64,000 nucleotides of DNA from Ailurus styani (lineage: Eukaryota > Chordata > Mammalia > Carnivora > Ailuridae): the NCBI GenBank assembly GCA_002007465.1, contig LNAC01000031.1, positions 5,437,305 through 5,501,304 on the forward strand, in the 5' to 3' direction. Each line of letters starts with the position of its first letter. The stretch's first letter is position 1. Shown here in pieces: positions 26,101 through 40,046 of the stretch. The notes under the pieces are model-generated. The model was not told the DNA's origin, searched no databases, and was given only the letters and a program-made list of their open reading frames with translations. The translations under genes were made by a program, and so were the position numbers.

Positions 26101-29100
26101 AAAGAAAAATTAAGAAGACAATTCCATTTAGGAATGCACCACAAAGAATAAAATGCCTACGAATGAACTGAATCAAGGAAGTGAAAGACCTGTACTTCGA
26201 AAACTATTAGACGCTGATGAAAGATACTGAAAAAGATACAAAGAAATGGAAAGACAGTCCATGCTCATGCATTGGGAGAAGTAATATTGTTAAAATGTCC
26301 ATGCTATTCAAAGCAGTCTACAGATTTAATGCAATCCCTATCAAAATATCAATAGCATTTTTCCTAAAACTAGAACAAACAATACTAAAATTTATATACA
26401 ACCACAGAAGACCCCAAATAGCTAAAGCTATCTTAAGAAGAATAAAAATATGGTGATATCACAGGATGCCTAGATGCTCAGTCAGTCCAATGCCCAATTC
26501 TTGGTTTTGGCTCAGGTCATGATCTCCTGATCGTGAGACTGAGCCCTGCACTGGGCTTTGTGCTCAGCACACAGTGTGCTTGAAATTCTCTCCCTACACT
26601 TCTGCCCTGTCCTGCACTTGCATGCTTGGTCTCTAAAATAAATAAGTAAAATCTTTAAAAAAAAAAAAAAACCACCCCAAAACTGTGTTACAATCCTACA
26701 TCTCAAGGTTAATTACAAAGCTGCAGTAATAAAAACAGTATAGTACTAGCACAAAAACAGACACATTGATCAATGGAACAGAACAGAAAGCTTGGAAGTA
26801 AATTCACAATTATATGGTCAATTAATCCACTGCAAACAAGGAAAGAATATATGAGAAAAAGACCGTCTCTTGAACAAACGGTGCTGGATAGCTACATGAG
26901 AAAGAACAAAACTGGACCACTTTCTTCTACCATACACAAAAATAAACTCAAAATGGACTAAAGACCTAAATGTGAGACCTGAAACCATAAAATTCCTAGA
27001 AGAAATCACAGGCAGTACTCTCTGACATCAGCTGGAGTAACATTTGTCTAGGTATGTCTCCTAAGGCAAGGAAAACAAAAGCAAAATTAAACTGTTGGAA
27101 CTGCACCAAAATAAAATCCCTTTACCCAGCAAAGAAAACCATCAACGAAACAAAAAGACAACCTACTGAATTAGAGAAAATGTATGAAAATGATGTATCT
27201 GATAAGACATTAATATCCAAAATTAAAAATAACTTAAACAGCCAAAAAACAAATAATCGAATTAAAAATGGGCAGGATATAACAGACATTTCTCCAAAAA
27301 AGACATACAGATGGCCAAGAGACACATGAAAAGATGCTCAACATCACTAATTATCAGACAAATGCAAATCAAAACTACAATGAGATTATGACCTCACACC
27401 TATCAGAATGCCCAAAACCAGAAACACAAGAAGCAGGTTTTGCAAGGACATGGAGAAAAAGGAACCTTCGTGCAACTGGTGGTAATTCAAGCTGGAGCAG
27501 CAAATGTGGAAAATAGTATGGAGGTTCCTCAAAAAATTAATAAGTAAAAAAAAATTAAAAACTAAAAATTATGATCCATTAATTCTATTACTGGGTATTT
27601 GCCCAAGGGAAATGAAAACACTAAATGGAAAAGATATACGCACTATGTTTACTACAGCATTATTTACCATAGCCACAGTATGCAAGCAACCCAAGTATAC
27701 ATCCAGATATGAAAGAATAAAGATGTGGTAAATATATATAGAATATTACTGAGCCATAAAAAAATATAAAATCTTGCCATTTGCAACAACATGGATCAAT
27801 CTAGACGGTATAATGCTAAGTGAAATAAGTCAGTCAGAGAAAGTCAAATACCACATAATTTTACTCTTATGTAGAAATTTTCTTTTTCATATGTGGAATT
27901 TAGGGAACAAACTAACAAAGAGACAAAATAAACCAAACTCTTGAATACACAGAACTGGGGATTGCCAGAGCGGAGAATGGCTTAAATTGGTGATGGTAAT
28001 TAAAGCATAACTCATCATGATGAGCCATGAGCAATGTCCAGAATTGTTGAATCCTTATATTGTTATATCTGAAACTAAAAGAACACTGTATATTAATTAT
28101 AACAGAATTAAAAACAACAACAACAACAAAAAACCCAGAGTAATTTTCAGAAAGTAAGAAGCTGGCATGAGTGACAAATTTAACTAAAAGAAAAGGTCAA
28201 TAATTATGTAGTGTGACATGAGTTGCAAGTTAAAGTATAATTAGGAGTTGGCCAGGTATTTGTAGGATGCAAGAATGGAGGTATATTTAGGCAGAGAAAA
28301 CATAAGAGCAAAGGAATAGGCAATGAAAAACAGTTTAGTCACTAGGCACATTTGGGAAAATAATGAAGGTGAAAATGGAGACACAACAGCATCTAAATCA
28401 CAAAAGGTCTTACATGTTTTGCTAAGGAATTTCAATGGTCTTTCACACATGATGTGTAAGTTAACTGAAAACTTTCTTCTGGGAAATGACATCATCATTT
28501 TGGAACGAGTATACTAAGGTACTATGGAAGATACATTAAAGGGAAAACAGAATCAAGATCAATAAAGCAGGTATTGCAATAGTTTACATAAGAAGCAATG
28601 AGAGCTTGATGACAGTAAAGAAAGACAGACAGTATAGAAAGAAGCAGATCTGGAAATTAGAAAGCATGTCAGCCACATAACCCATATATCCTCACATTCT
28701 ATACCAATGCTGGGCTAGTCCTCTTGTATTAGAATTGTGTTTACATTTCAGTCATCTTCAAAAGTAAGTGAACTGTTTTTTATTTATTGTTTTAACCCCA
28801 GGGTGTAGGACAGTGCCTGGCTCCCAATAAGTCTCAATAAACATATGCTGAAAGAATGAATAAATGCATACTATCTAGATGATTAGCTCACTTCAAATGT
28901 ATCACAACCAAGACAGAAAATGAATTTTTATGAATCTCAAAGAGATAACCAAAGGTCTAGCCTTTGCTTTGCTAGTCAAGTATCCTTTCTCTCACTACTG
29001 TGGAGCCCTAAAACTGAGCACTTGGATAAGAAGAAAGTACTTTCTAGACAAAGGCAGGCTGGATCAGATACAAGGAGTTATCAGGGAAGAAAAACAATTG

Positions 29101-32100
29101 GTGGATCTGGTAGAAGGAGAAATAGAAAGGACTCCCAGAGAAACATTTTCAATACAAAGGAAAAACCTAGGAAGATTACATGCAGAGACACAAATGAAAT
29201 GACTATCTAGGAAATAGTTTCAAAATTCCAACTTCTAGCTGAGAAAAATGTAACAAAAAACCCTAAATGCGATTAATATATGCAGTTACAAATGTCTACA
29301 CTTTTGATTACCAAAATTTGATAACCTTATGCAATAAATTTTAATTAGATTTTAATATACACACATATCATTAACTAAAAATCAAAAAATAATGATTTGG
29401 CTTTCCTATTTATTCTGTGTATTCATTAACTATTTTTTTTTTAATAAATGAACTAAATGACAAATATAACCAATCTAGATTTGGCCTTTTCTGTTTTTAG
29501 TTTTTTTAAAGAAAGGGAGAGAACGCATAAGCAGGGGGGAGAGGGACAGAGAGAATCCCAAGCAGGGTCCACACCCAGCTTGGAGCCCAACACTGGGCTC
29601 GATGATGAGATCATGACCTGAGCTGAAATCAAGTCAGACACTTAACTGACTGAGCCACCCAGGTGCCCCTAGACTTGGCCCTTTATAAAGAATTTTAAAA
29701 TAAATAGAACACACATACTATACACATTTTATAAAATGAAATTTACTTCTTTCATTTATATCTAAAACATACACAGCAGAACTATGAGATGAAATTTTGC
29801 ATCTTCACATGTCAAATTCCTTACCTGATAAGTACTTCTATTAGAGACCATGCTCCTTTCATACAAGTTGGGCACTGAAACAGCTCTAAGTAATATTGTG
29901 ACATGGCTGGGGACTTCCAAGGAGGATGTAGGTGAAGAAGAGCTGACAATATATGAAAGTATCGGCCAGAAAATGTATCTATGTTATCCTATTATTTAAA
30001 AATAAACAAACAAATAAAACACTGTAGCTAAAAGTACACTTTGACCAGTTACTTCAGTCTAAAATTGTAATAACTCTGACCTAACTTTTTTGCCGAATAT
30101 ATGTATTTGGACAAAGGAGATCAATGGAAGTTATATTTAGCTAGTGAAATACTACAAGTGAAAAAGGCACATTCTAAATACGTATTTATACATTAGGTAA
30201 TCCCAGCTATTGAAACTTACATGAAATGTCCATTTTACTTTTCATGATTATAGTGAGATTAAGAGTTCCCAAATGTGACCTGAAAGGAATTAAAGGTATG
30301 AAGCTTTTCATGTAATATGCTTAGTTATCACCAATAATAGTCTGACATAGCTTACACGTGTTATTTCTTCAACCTGGCACTGTGATGAAGAACACAATTA
30401 GAAAAGCTGTTCTAACTAGCTTTCACAGTTTAAGGAATATGTTTATTGTCTGTGTAAACTGTGAATAAAAAATGATTATTATCACTGTACAAATGGCTTT
30501 CTTGATCACTGGTATTAGATTTTGATGTTAGATACTTTACTGCCACAGAAAAAAAAAAGATAAATTTTTCCCAAGAGAAAATTACCTTGGAGATTCTAAG
30601 AAGGTAAATTAAATCACTCAGAGTAGTACCTAGAAAATAATTTAAAAATATAAATGGGCATCTAAGGTCTTGACCTCACTGGGGCCCACTAAAGAGAGCT
30701 GAGGCCCAGTCCTATAATCCTTGCGGGGGGGAAGAGCCAAGATCCCTCCTGGACACACACAGGAAAACAGTACTTTCACAAAAGTACTAGCTCTTAGCTC
30801 CACAATGGGATTATTCAGAATGAGCCCCTAACGGGGGGTAGTCCTCCTCTCCCCTCTAACTTTTTCTGCATCAACTGTCCTGAAGATGTACCCTCTCCTT
30901 CCAGAGTAGTAGAAGATACTTCCCCCACCCCAAGCCAGTCTCTGAGGGATGCAGAATGACTCAGTTTCCTCAGTGCATTCATAAACCAGTTCACCCAGTG
31001 AAGACAAGGAAGATTACAGACAATGCTGCCTTGCTTTTCCTGATATCCTGCACCAGGTAATTGTTTTATAAATCTGATGATGTAATCAGCATAATTTCAC
31101 CTCCTGAATTTGGATGAATTATGGGACGCAATCAAGATTAGGCTGTAGACGTCCAAGACTGAAGGCCATGGACTAGATCCTGGAGAACTCACCAAGGCAA
31201 ATAACCCCTGTGAGATGATCCTATAGCACTCAATCAGTCCTTGCTTTTGTGACACCCAGTCCCCACTTTGTAACTTCAAATTCCTATAAATCCATTAGGG
31301 TTCCATTTTGTCGCCCGTTGCTGGGTTAGTTGTATTATGACTACTATCTAGTAAACTGTAAATTTTAAGTAAATGTTCTGTAGTAACTCCAAATACAAAA
31401 TTCACCAAAAAAAAAAAAAAAAGGAAAAGATAAAAAAAGAAAAAAATTGTAGTAAGTGGGTACTGCATTTCCTATTAAAACAAGGGAAAAAATACTGAAA
31501 AGAGAAATTAACTGTAAATATACAAAAAATGAGAATGTTCATATTTTAATCTTCTCTTAAAGATTATACACTCTTAAGACTGCTCTTACCTGTAGAATGT
31601 TCTCTAGTAGAGCATGGAGAAGGCATACAGGGGGGATATAATGTGCTTGCAAAGAGGAAAGTTCCTCAATTGCTTCTTTAAAAAACTGTCCTTCTATGAG
31701 ACTTTCAATTAAATTTAATACACCTCTGGGAAATTCAGCATTTTTAACCTAAAAAAAAATAAAGATTCTATGACTCAAAGAAGAAAAAAAACTCTGGGAG
31801 CAAATCTTATGTTAGTAGGGAGACTTCAAATTTTCTCATCTGTAAAATGAAGGTAATTTCTGTCCTCATGACTTCATAGAATTGTTATGTGGTTCACAAA
31901 AATATTACTTATATGAATGTGTTTTATAGCTACAAGGCACTACAAAAATAGACATTATTAATTGATTTATTTATTACTCTCTGTTGCCCTAAATAGTAAG
32001 GGGAAATACTACCACTAAAAGAAAACTTGAAAAGGCATTTGCAAAGTATGGCTGATAATGAGGAGACTTTAAGGCAGGGCTACAACTACACATAGTTCTT

Positions 32101-35100
32101 TAGGGGCAAAATTATTTTTTGGTTTTCTTTTAAACATATAAGAAAACTATATCCACTAAGATATACTAAATATATTAAGATGTCATCAAGCACAATAGTT
32201 GCTATAGTGTCACAGAATCACTCTGAGAATGCACATTAATATAAACTCTAAGAGTTCCATGAAATACATTCCCCTTGGTCAAAGTATTTTTAACAGCAAA
32301 AATAACTACACTGAACTAGCAGAGATTTAAAATACTCTGAAAGACTACATGAAATAAATTTTAAAGAATAATGATACAAAGGAAATAATATGCTTTTAAA
32401 GATATTACACTGAAAATTTCATCTAAAAGTACTAATTATGAAAGTTATGAAATGTAACAGAGGTACAGAACTCATCCACGATGAGCACACGGTAAGTTTT
32501 TAATTCTTGTTATCAGTTTGAACTACTACATACAATTTTTTGGGGAGTTTTTTTTTTTAAAGATTTATTTATTTATTTATTTGACAGAGAGAGATCACAA
32601 GTAGGCAGAAAGGCAGGCAGAGAGAGGAGGAAGCAGGATCCCCACCAAGCAGGGAGCCCAATGCGGGCCTCAATCCCAGGACCCTGAGATCATGACCTGG
32701 GCTGAAGGCAGAGGCTTTAACCCACTGAGCCACCCAGTCGCCCTTTTTTGGAGCTTTAACAGAATAGTTTTCTTTTTCATTTCTGATTAGACAAAGTACA
32801 TTTCAAATTTGATAGAAGGCTTTGTTATGCATACAACACATTCCTTTATATCAAAGTAACTAAAAACATCAAAACACCAAGTGCATTTTTTTGACTCCAT
32901 CACCACCCTACTCCAAACCCCTTACCTCAATATTATACACTGGTTGTTTATCTATTCTAATGCAGCTGTATCTGATAGCCTACAAAACAGCAATAATATT
33001 ACCAAAATTAAGCATCTTTTTAGGTAGAAAATTACATTTCAGTGTACAAAAAATAAAACCTTGGGCAAACTTACACAACAGACTCAGGAGCACATTAATA
33101 GCTGTAATTGATCTGATACTGAAACACATTTACTCAGATGAGTATCTTCCATTATTTTAAAGTAATAGCACACTCATGAATGTGAACATTTTCTATTTTC
33201 TCTTTCTAAACTAACTTAAAAAAACAGTCATTTTCACTTTGAAGACCTGAGGTCTACTGTCCTTAGTATTTTAATAATTAGAAATGTAAACAAGGAGAAC
33301 ATTTTATATAAAAGTCCACAGAAGAAAAAAATGTGGTCATGTTTTCTATATAATAACATGTGGAATCTTCCTCTATTGTTTTAAAATACCTATAGTTGTG
33401 TATTTATTTAAAAGATTACACGGGAAAAATATTTGTAACCAATAAAAAAAGAGAATGTTCTGATTATATAAGGAGTTCTAGATACAATGATATAAAATAA
33501 CCTAACAGAAAACTAAAAAAGAATGACAAAGACAAAAATACACAAATGGCAAGTAAAGGTATAAAATATGCTCAAACTTACTACTGCCAAAAGAAATACA
33601 AATTAGAACAAAGATAAAGCTCTGGCTTCCACTTAGGATGTAGAAGCGAATACCCATAACCCTCTGGGTAAGGGAACAGGAAAACAAAATCTTTACCCCC
33701 CTGGAGAAGGGAAAGAAAAGCTCATGGTCCCAGATAACATTAGTAATCCCCTACCACGGGGGCAGGGCAAGATCACTGAGAAAGTCCTTTCCCCAAAACC
33801 CTGAAAGGCTGCCTAATACTGAGGCTGACCCAGGACATCATAAAAGAGCCTCAATGTCAAATATTAAGCTAGCAAGCATTTTACTTTTTTATTATTATTT
33901 TTTTAGAGATGGATACAGAGAAAGAAAGTGAGAGGGAGGGAGAGAGGGGTAAGGGACAGAAGGAGAGAGAGAGAGAGAATCTCTCTCTACGGGCTCGATC
34001 TCACAACTGAGATCATATAGTCTGAACCAAAATCAAGAGTTGGACGCTTAACCGACTGAGCCACCCAGGTGCCCCAAGCTAGCAAGCATTTTGGCACCAA
34101 GATACAGCAGTCTATAAACACCTAATTTATCGGTGGCTTCACTGAGCTATAAACGCAGAGAATTCAGCTTATTAAATGAATAAATACATTTCTGCTCATA
34201 ACAAGTTAATAAACTGAGAAAATTTTAAGACACATTAAACATAATAATGAGTCATTATTATTATTATTATATTTTGGTTCTACTAGAGAAGGATAGGAAA
34301 CTATAGAAAATTTCAGTATGCCAAGTTCTACCTGAGCTCTATACATGTGCTTCTTTAACTCATTTTTTATTTCAGCCATATCCACATCTGTCCTGACATC
34401 CTTGGTTTTTGATTCTTTGGCACGATCAGAAAAAACAGAATTCTTCATTTCTTTCTGCATACATGTAAAAGTATTTTAGATGGTGTACTAAAGACATTAC
34501 CACAAATGTTAAAGTATCACAATAAACAATAGAATACAAGAACACATTCATGCAGCATTAACCTCAACAAAGATTCTTACAATCATATTTTATAAAACTT
34601 ATACAATGAAATAAAAAGTTGAGAAAAAAAGCAAATATTTTATTTTATTTTTTATTTTTTTAAAGATTTTATTTATTTATTTGACACAGAGAGAGAAATT
34701 ACAAGTAGGCTGAGAGGCAGGCAGAGAGACAGGGAGAGGAGGAAGCAGGCTCCCTGCTGAGCAGAGAGCCTGATGCTGGCCTGGATCCCAGGACGCTGAG
34801 ATCATGACCTGAGCCGAAAGCAGAGGCTTTAACCCACTGAGCCACCCAGGCGCCCAGAGCAAATATTTTAATTTGGAAAGTTTTACCTAGGATAATATTC
34901 CTTCTAACCCCAATCTTTCCAGGAATCTCCTCCCCCAATCCCTTTGTTGCCATGGTCACACATAACATGATTCATTATTTACCTTTATCATTTTTCTGAA
35001 AATCTTTCTGAATATATGCATATAAACATGGTGCAGTTTAGATAAAATCAAGTTATATTCTAGAATAATTAACTCAAAAGGATCCCATTCAAAAGACAAG

Positions 35101-38100
35101 CTATCTTATTAAAAATGATCTGTATTATACCAGGGAAGAACAAGACAAAAACTAAAATTTAGATTAGAATGCACTACACAAACTATTTAGGATATTTTTA
35201 TTTTAGGAATTTTAGCCTCTTATAAAGATGTTTGTTTTTCATTTTTGAGACATTCAGGCAAAAATAATATATTTGAACATCCTGATTAATTCAAATTTCC
35301 TTGTGTATGCATGTAAAAAGTACTATCCTTATAAACTAAAGTTAATTACAACATTAGTTATGAATATCACACCAGATCAACTGAAGACCATTTTTTTTTC
35401 ATAAGGCATGCAGGTTATATTTGACACAGCAAACAATTATAAAATAAGATTATATTGTCTGGATTATATTATGGAAGCCAAAGGAAATTAACTGTTTAGC
35501 TTAGTTTACAAAGTCTTACCTGATCTCTATATATGTGCTTTCTTGGGGTACTTTTAATTCTGTTATGTTCAATGTCTTTCCTGGAATCTCTTTCATTTTC
35601 TTTTTTGCGTTTTTTCCTCAAAGTATAACTCCTTTGAATATCTTCATCCTTTTTCTTAATTTCCTTCTACAAGTATTCAGACCACAATTAAATTTCACAT
35701 GAATGAAAGGTGTTACAAAATCCAAATAAACTCAAGAGTATGACTTACAACACAAGTATACGACATTAAAAAAAATGATAGTTTTATAGAAGAGGAAATC
35801 TCATCCATTGTTAAAGTTGGTATACATTAGTAAAACATTTTGGAAAACAGCTGGGCATTACTTATTCCAGTTAAAGATACACAGTCCTTATTACAAACGA
35901 GGAATTCCACCCCAAGGAATATATCCTAAGCTAGGATACAACTCTTGTACAACTCTTGTACATGTGCACCAAGAATCGTGTAAGAAAATATTCACACCGT
36001 TCATGGCACAACTACTCATAATTGCAAAAACCAAGCAGGCAAACACAAACCAAGAAAATGAAACCCAAATTTACTTATATAAGTAAAATGATTAAAGATA
36101 TAGTTGCAAAATCAATGGATTAAACATTACATATGCCAGTAAAAACAAACAAAAACCATGACTATCAATACCATCAACTACAAAAAGTTCATGAACAGGC
36201 AAGACTAAAAAATATATTGCTAGAGGTAAGTACATTGCTGGCAAAACTACAATGAAAAACAAGAAAACAAAATGCCAAGATAGAGGTCACCCATGAGAAG
36301 AGAGAGGAAAAAGAGGACATAGTTTGGAAAGGACACACAGTAGGGATCTTAAACTAGTAATGCTCTATTTCTTAACCTAGTTGGTGCATTTTTAACACTC
36401 TTTTATATTCTTTTTAAAATCGTACACAAATGTACATTTCTGCAAATGTAATTCAGGAAAGAGCTGTAAAATATAAATTATTTTTCATTTGAAAGGTCTT
36501 ACCTGACTTCCGTACGTGTGCCTTCTTAAGGCATCTCTCATTTTAACAAATTTCAAATCTCTACTGGAATCTCTGAATTTTTCTTTTTTGTGATGTTCGG
36601 TCAAAAGAGAGCTAACATTAACATCTTCATCATGATTTTTCATTTCTTTCTACATGTATGTAAGAATACTTCAGTTAGACGGTGGATGAAACATAGCCTT
36701 AACATAACCAATGCAAGTTACAACAGAAAAACCCACTCAGGAAGATAGGCTTTCTAAAACATACATACAAGATTAACTATAATAAAGAACCTTGTAAATT
36801 GTATTACATCTTAGTTACATTAAGATGAAGCAGAGAAATGTAGATTTTTGTTTAGGAAGGGTTTATATTGTGTTCACATATACATGTCATGAAGGTACTT
36901 TTATTAACTTAATCTTTCTTGGAATCTGTTTTTCTATCCTATTTGTTGTACGATTAGTCAAAAACAGAATTTGGTTATCTTCATTATTTTATTTTTCCAA
37001 ATATTTAAAAAAAATTTTTTAGAGATTTTTATTAATTTACCTGAGAGAAAGCAAGAGAGAGAACACAGAGGTGGGAGAGAGAAGCAGACCCCCCACTGAT
37101 CAGAGAGCCCAATGCGGGGCTCAATCCCAGGACCCCGAGATCATGACCTGAGTCAAAGGCAGACGCTCAACCAACTGAGCCACCCAGGTGCTCCTATTTT
37201 TCTGAATATTTCTAAAAGTAATTTTAGACTATAGGCCAAACAGAACCTTGCCATTATTAGACATATCAGATAAAAACATCTCAAAAAATCTTTTTGCAGA
37301 ACATAAAATTATAATGAGTAAGGAGTATTAAAACCAGATTATTTATTATACAAAGTTATATATGCATTATATATTCATTGTATTAGTTACAGGCATACTA
37401 TATAGTGATTCAACAATTCTATACATTACTCAATGCTCCTCATGGTAAGTGTGCTCTTAATCCCCATCACCTATCTCATCCATCCTCCTGCCATCTTCCC
37501 TCTGGTGACCATCAGTTCTCTATATTTAGGAGTTTGGCTTTTTGTACAAAGAAACTTATTTTTAAAAATGGAAATTTCTTTCTGAATTTTAGTGTTATAC
37601 AACAAACTGATGTATTTTCATAATTCCCATATCTTTTGTGTCATCTCCATTTGATTCTTTTTACCATGTTAAAAAGAAACCTAAGTTTATTTTAGTAACT
37701 CCCATCATTTTACATTCCTTTCTGAATGTCAAAATTTTTGTACTGTGGCCTACGATGTATTTTTCTCAGACAGATTAGCTCAAAAAGCCTCTTATTAAGC
37801 TGGGTGGCTCAGTCTGTGAAATGTCTGACTCTCGATTGTGACTCTTGGTTTCGGCTCAGGTCAGCTCAGGTCATGATCTCAGGGTGACTGTGCACTGTGT
37901 GGGAAATCTGCTAGTTTCCCTTTCCCTCTCTCTCTGCCCCCTCCACCTCACATGCCCTCTTCTCTCTTAAATAAATAAATAAACCCTTAAAAAATTAAGT
38001 TTAGACTATTAAAAACTAATAGGCCAATGATTTGGTAAATCAACTGAAGAGTCTGTTTTATAAAGCATAGTATGAAATTCAGCATAATTAAATATTAGCT

Positions 38101-40009
38101 ATTCTAGGGTAGAAGTAATAATGCCTTTTTTTGGTTGCTGCTATTTGAAAAGTTTTACAAGTGAGCCACATATATCCTTTCTTCATCTACTTTTCATTGC
38201 TCCAAGTTCAAAGTCCTTCCTGTTTGTTTTCCTTATTAAATCAAAATAGAATTCATTTGTATCATTTAAAAAAAATTTGTTCAATACACCTCAAAATACT
38301 AGACTTTAGATCATGAATCATCAATGTACATATTGCTGACAGAGAAGAATCCTTTATAAGAAATACATTTATATTAAACATTCAGGGAACTGTAAGTAAT
38401 TCTCATATGTTGAAAACACTACATATTAGGAACTGTGTGTTCCTATATGCACATATGCATTATTTCAATAAGAGTCTCAAAAACAGAGACATATGGCAAT
38501 ATCTCAAAGAAGCTCAAATCACAGGATAAAATACAGAGCTGGGTTCAAACACTACCTCTCATTTCAAAATTTGTTTAATTTCTACCATACACTGCCGCTC
38601 AAACAATATGTAAGAACCAGAAATGTACATTTTTTTTGGCCCATCAGGTTTTACCTGGGTTCTACACATGGTCTCTTTTAAGGCACCTTTCATTCCAAGA
38701 AATCCCTTATCTTTCCAGAAATCTTTGTATTTTTCCTTATTGCTGTATTTATTCCAAACAGAATGGATCTGAGAATCTTCATCATTCTGAATTTCTTTCT
38801 GTATGTATATATAAATGGTTCAGGCAATCAATTAAGTATAATTTCAGTAACATGTACTTTTATGTTACCCAACTTTATCTAACTGCAAAAGGAGGTAAAA
38901 TTCCTTCTCCCAAATAAAAAGTTATTAAACCATAGTAAATTCTTTCAAGGAAAATATTCAAAACAAAGGTCCTGAATAATGAAGTGATTTCTGTGTATCT
39001 TCAAAAAATGTAATGCTTTGTTGGTCTAATAACAATCAATCCTTTTCATGAATAATCATGAACAGAAATTTTATCTAGTTCTAGTCCAAGTTAAAGGTAC
39101 AATATAGATAAAAAAACGTTTCAGATTACAGATTACTTCTGATTATTTTTCAGCTTTTTACTGATAAGAGTTCTCATCTGCAAGTCTACTACATACACAG
39201 AGGAAAAGAGGCCTAACAGAAGAATTCACTGCTCTTATTTTACTTGAATAGCAATAAACAATTATTTTCACCTAACTCTATCTCAAATATTTAAATTTTT
39301 CTTGCCAAGAAAAACAAACTGAATTCATAAGCCACCTACCAATGATATTGAAGACACTTGCATATGTACCTATACATAGAATTCTAAAAGTTCAGCAAAA
39401 TAAAGAGGTGGAAGTAAAAACAAGTTCATGACATATACTATAATGCACTTAAGGTATTCAGAAATTCACTATCTTTACACAGAAATGAGAGAATCACTGT
39501 CTTTCTAGGGAACAGTTAGGATATAAGCTGAAATGTGTAAGGCCTGTGGTGTCATCTTTGGTTTCCTTTCACTTGTACTGGGATTCCGATGTAGATATGA
39601 GGGTCTTTTGGCAGGCTGCAATCCTCCAATCAAAGAACAATTCCTGAGTACCTGATTGACTTTCTTGTTATTAAAGTAAAACTGAAAACTAAGAAAAATG
39701 AAGACTTTTCTTCCTTCCTATTCCAGGCATTAAAAAGAATTACTCTGAATGTACAAACAATTACTGTCAAGGACAACTTGAAGTGGGATAAAAGTGACTT
39801 TCTGGCTTTAAATTTAAACCTGGTTGACAATGGGAGGATAAATTCTTACAGCCCAGAGCATCAAGAAAGGTCTAAAATACAGAATGAATCCCATAGATTC
39901 CAGTAACCAGTACTGGATCCAGTAAAGCAAATGAACATGCGATCATCATTAATGACTAAGCAAAAACATACTGTTTTGTTTTTTTAAGATTTTTATTTAT
40001 TTATTTGAC

Positions 40010-40046
<37 letters not shown>

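Larger units (their letters stand above)
23885..28130 (+). mobile_element. 5'-truncated L1 (ORF2 and 3' end), two SINEs nested inside
   Basis: Begins within ORF2 endonuclease-coding sequence ('acttaccatgcaaatggaag'; translated SIYAPN at about 24055). The reverse-transcriptase catalytic site is read as FTDD at 25949-25960 where F-A-D-D is usual. The 3' part has the L1 motif 'caacatggatcaatctaga' near 27788 and ends in an AAC-rich tail at 28110-28130. Many stops and frameshifts, so inactive. Antisense to SLF1. Confidence 0.88.
22016..29824 (-). other. SLF1: SLF1 intron 12
   Basis: Mostly mobile DNA: SINEs at 22450, 23220, 23561 and 29490, and the long L1 fragment 23885-28130 with two nested SINEs. 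28240-28900 has old-repeat character and ends in an L2-like tail. 28920-29210 holds two overlapping open frames with no family match. Confidence 0.85.
31749..34331 (-). other. SLF1: SLF1 introns 10 and 9 (split by exon 10 at 32926-32979)
   Basis: Intron 10 (31749-32925) holds a MIR-like piece and one SINE (32551). Intron 9 (32980-34331) holds one old SINE (33883) with a 17-base perfect target duplication and a TTA repeat (34253-34271). The rest shows nothing. Confidence 0.85.
34455..38654 (-). other. SLF1: SLF1 introns 8, 7 and 6 (between module exons 6-9)
   Basis: Intron 8 (34455-35519) has one SINE. Intron 7 (35667-36502) has an old plus-strand L1 3' piece. Intron 6 (36650-38654) has two SINEs and a minus-strand L1 3' piece. 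I saw no leftover module-exon copy in these introns. Confidence 0.8.
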
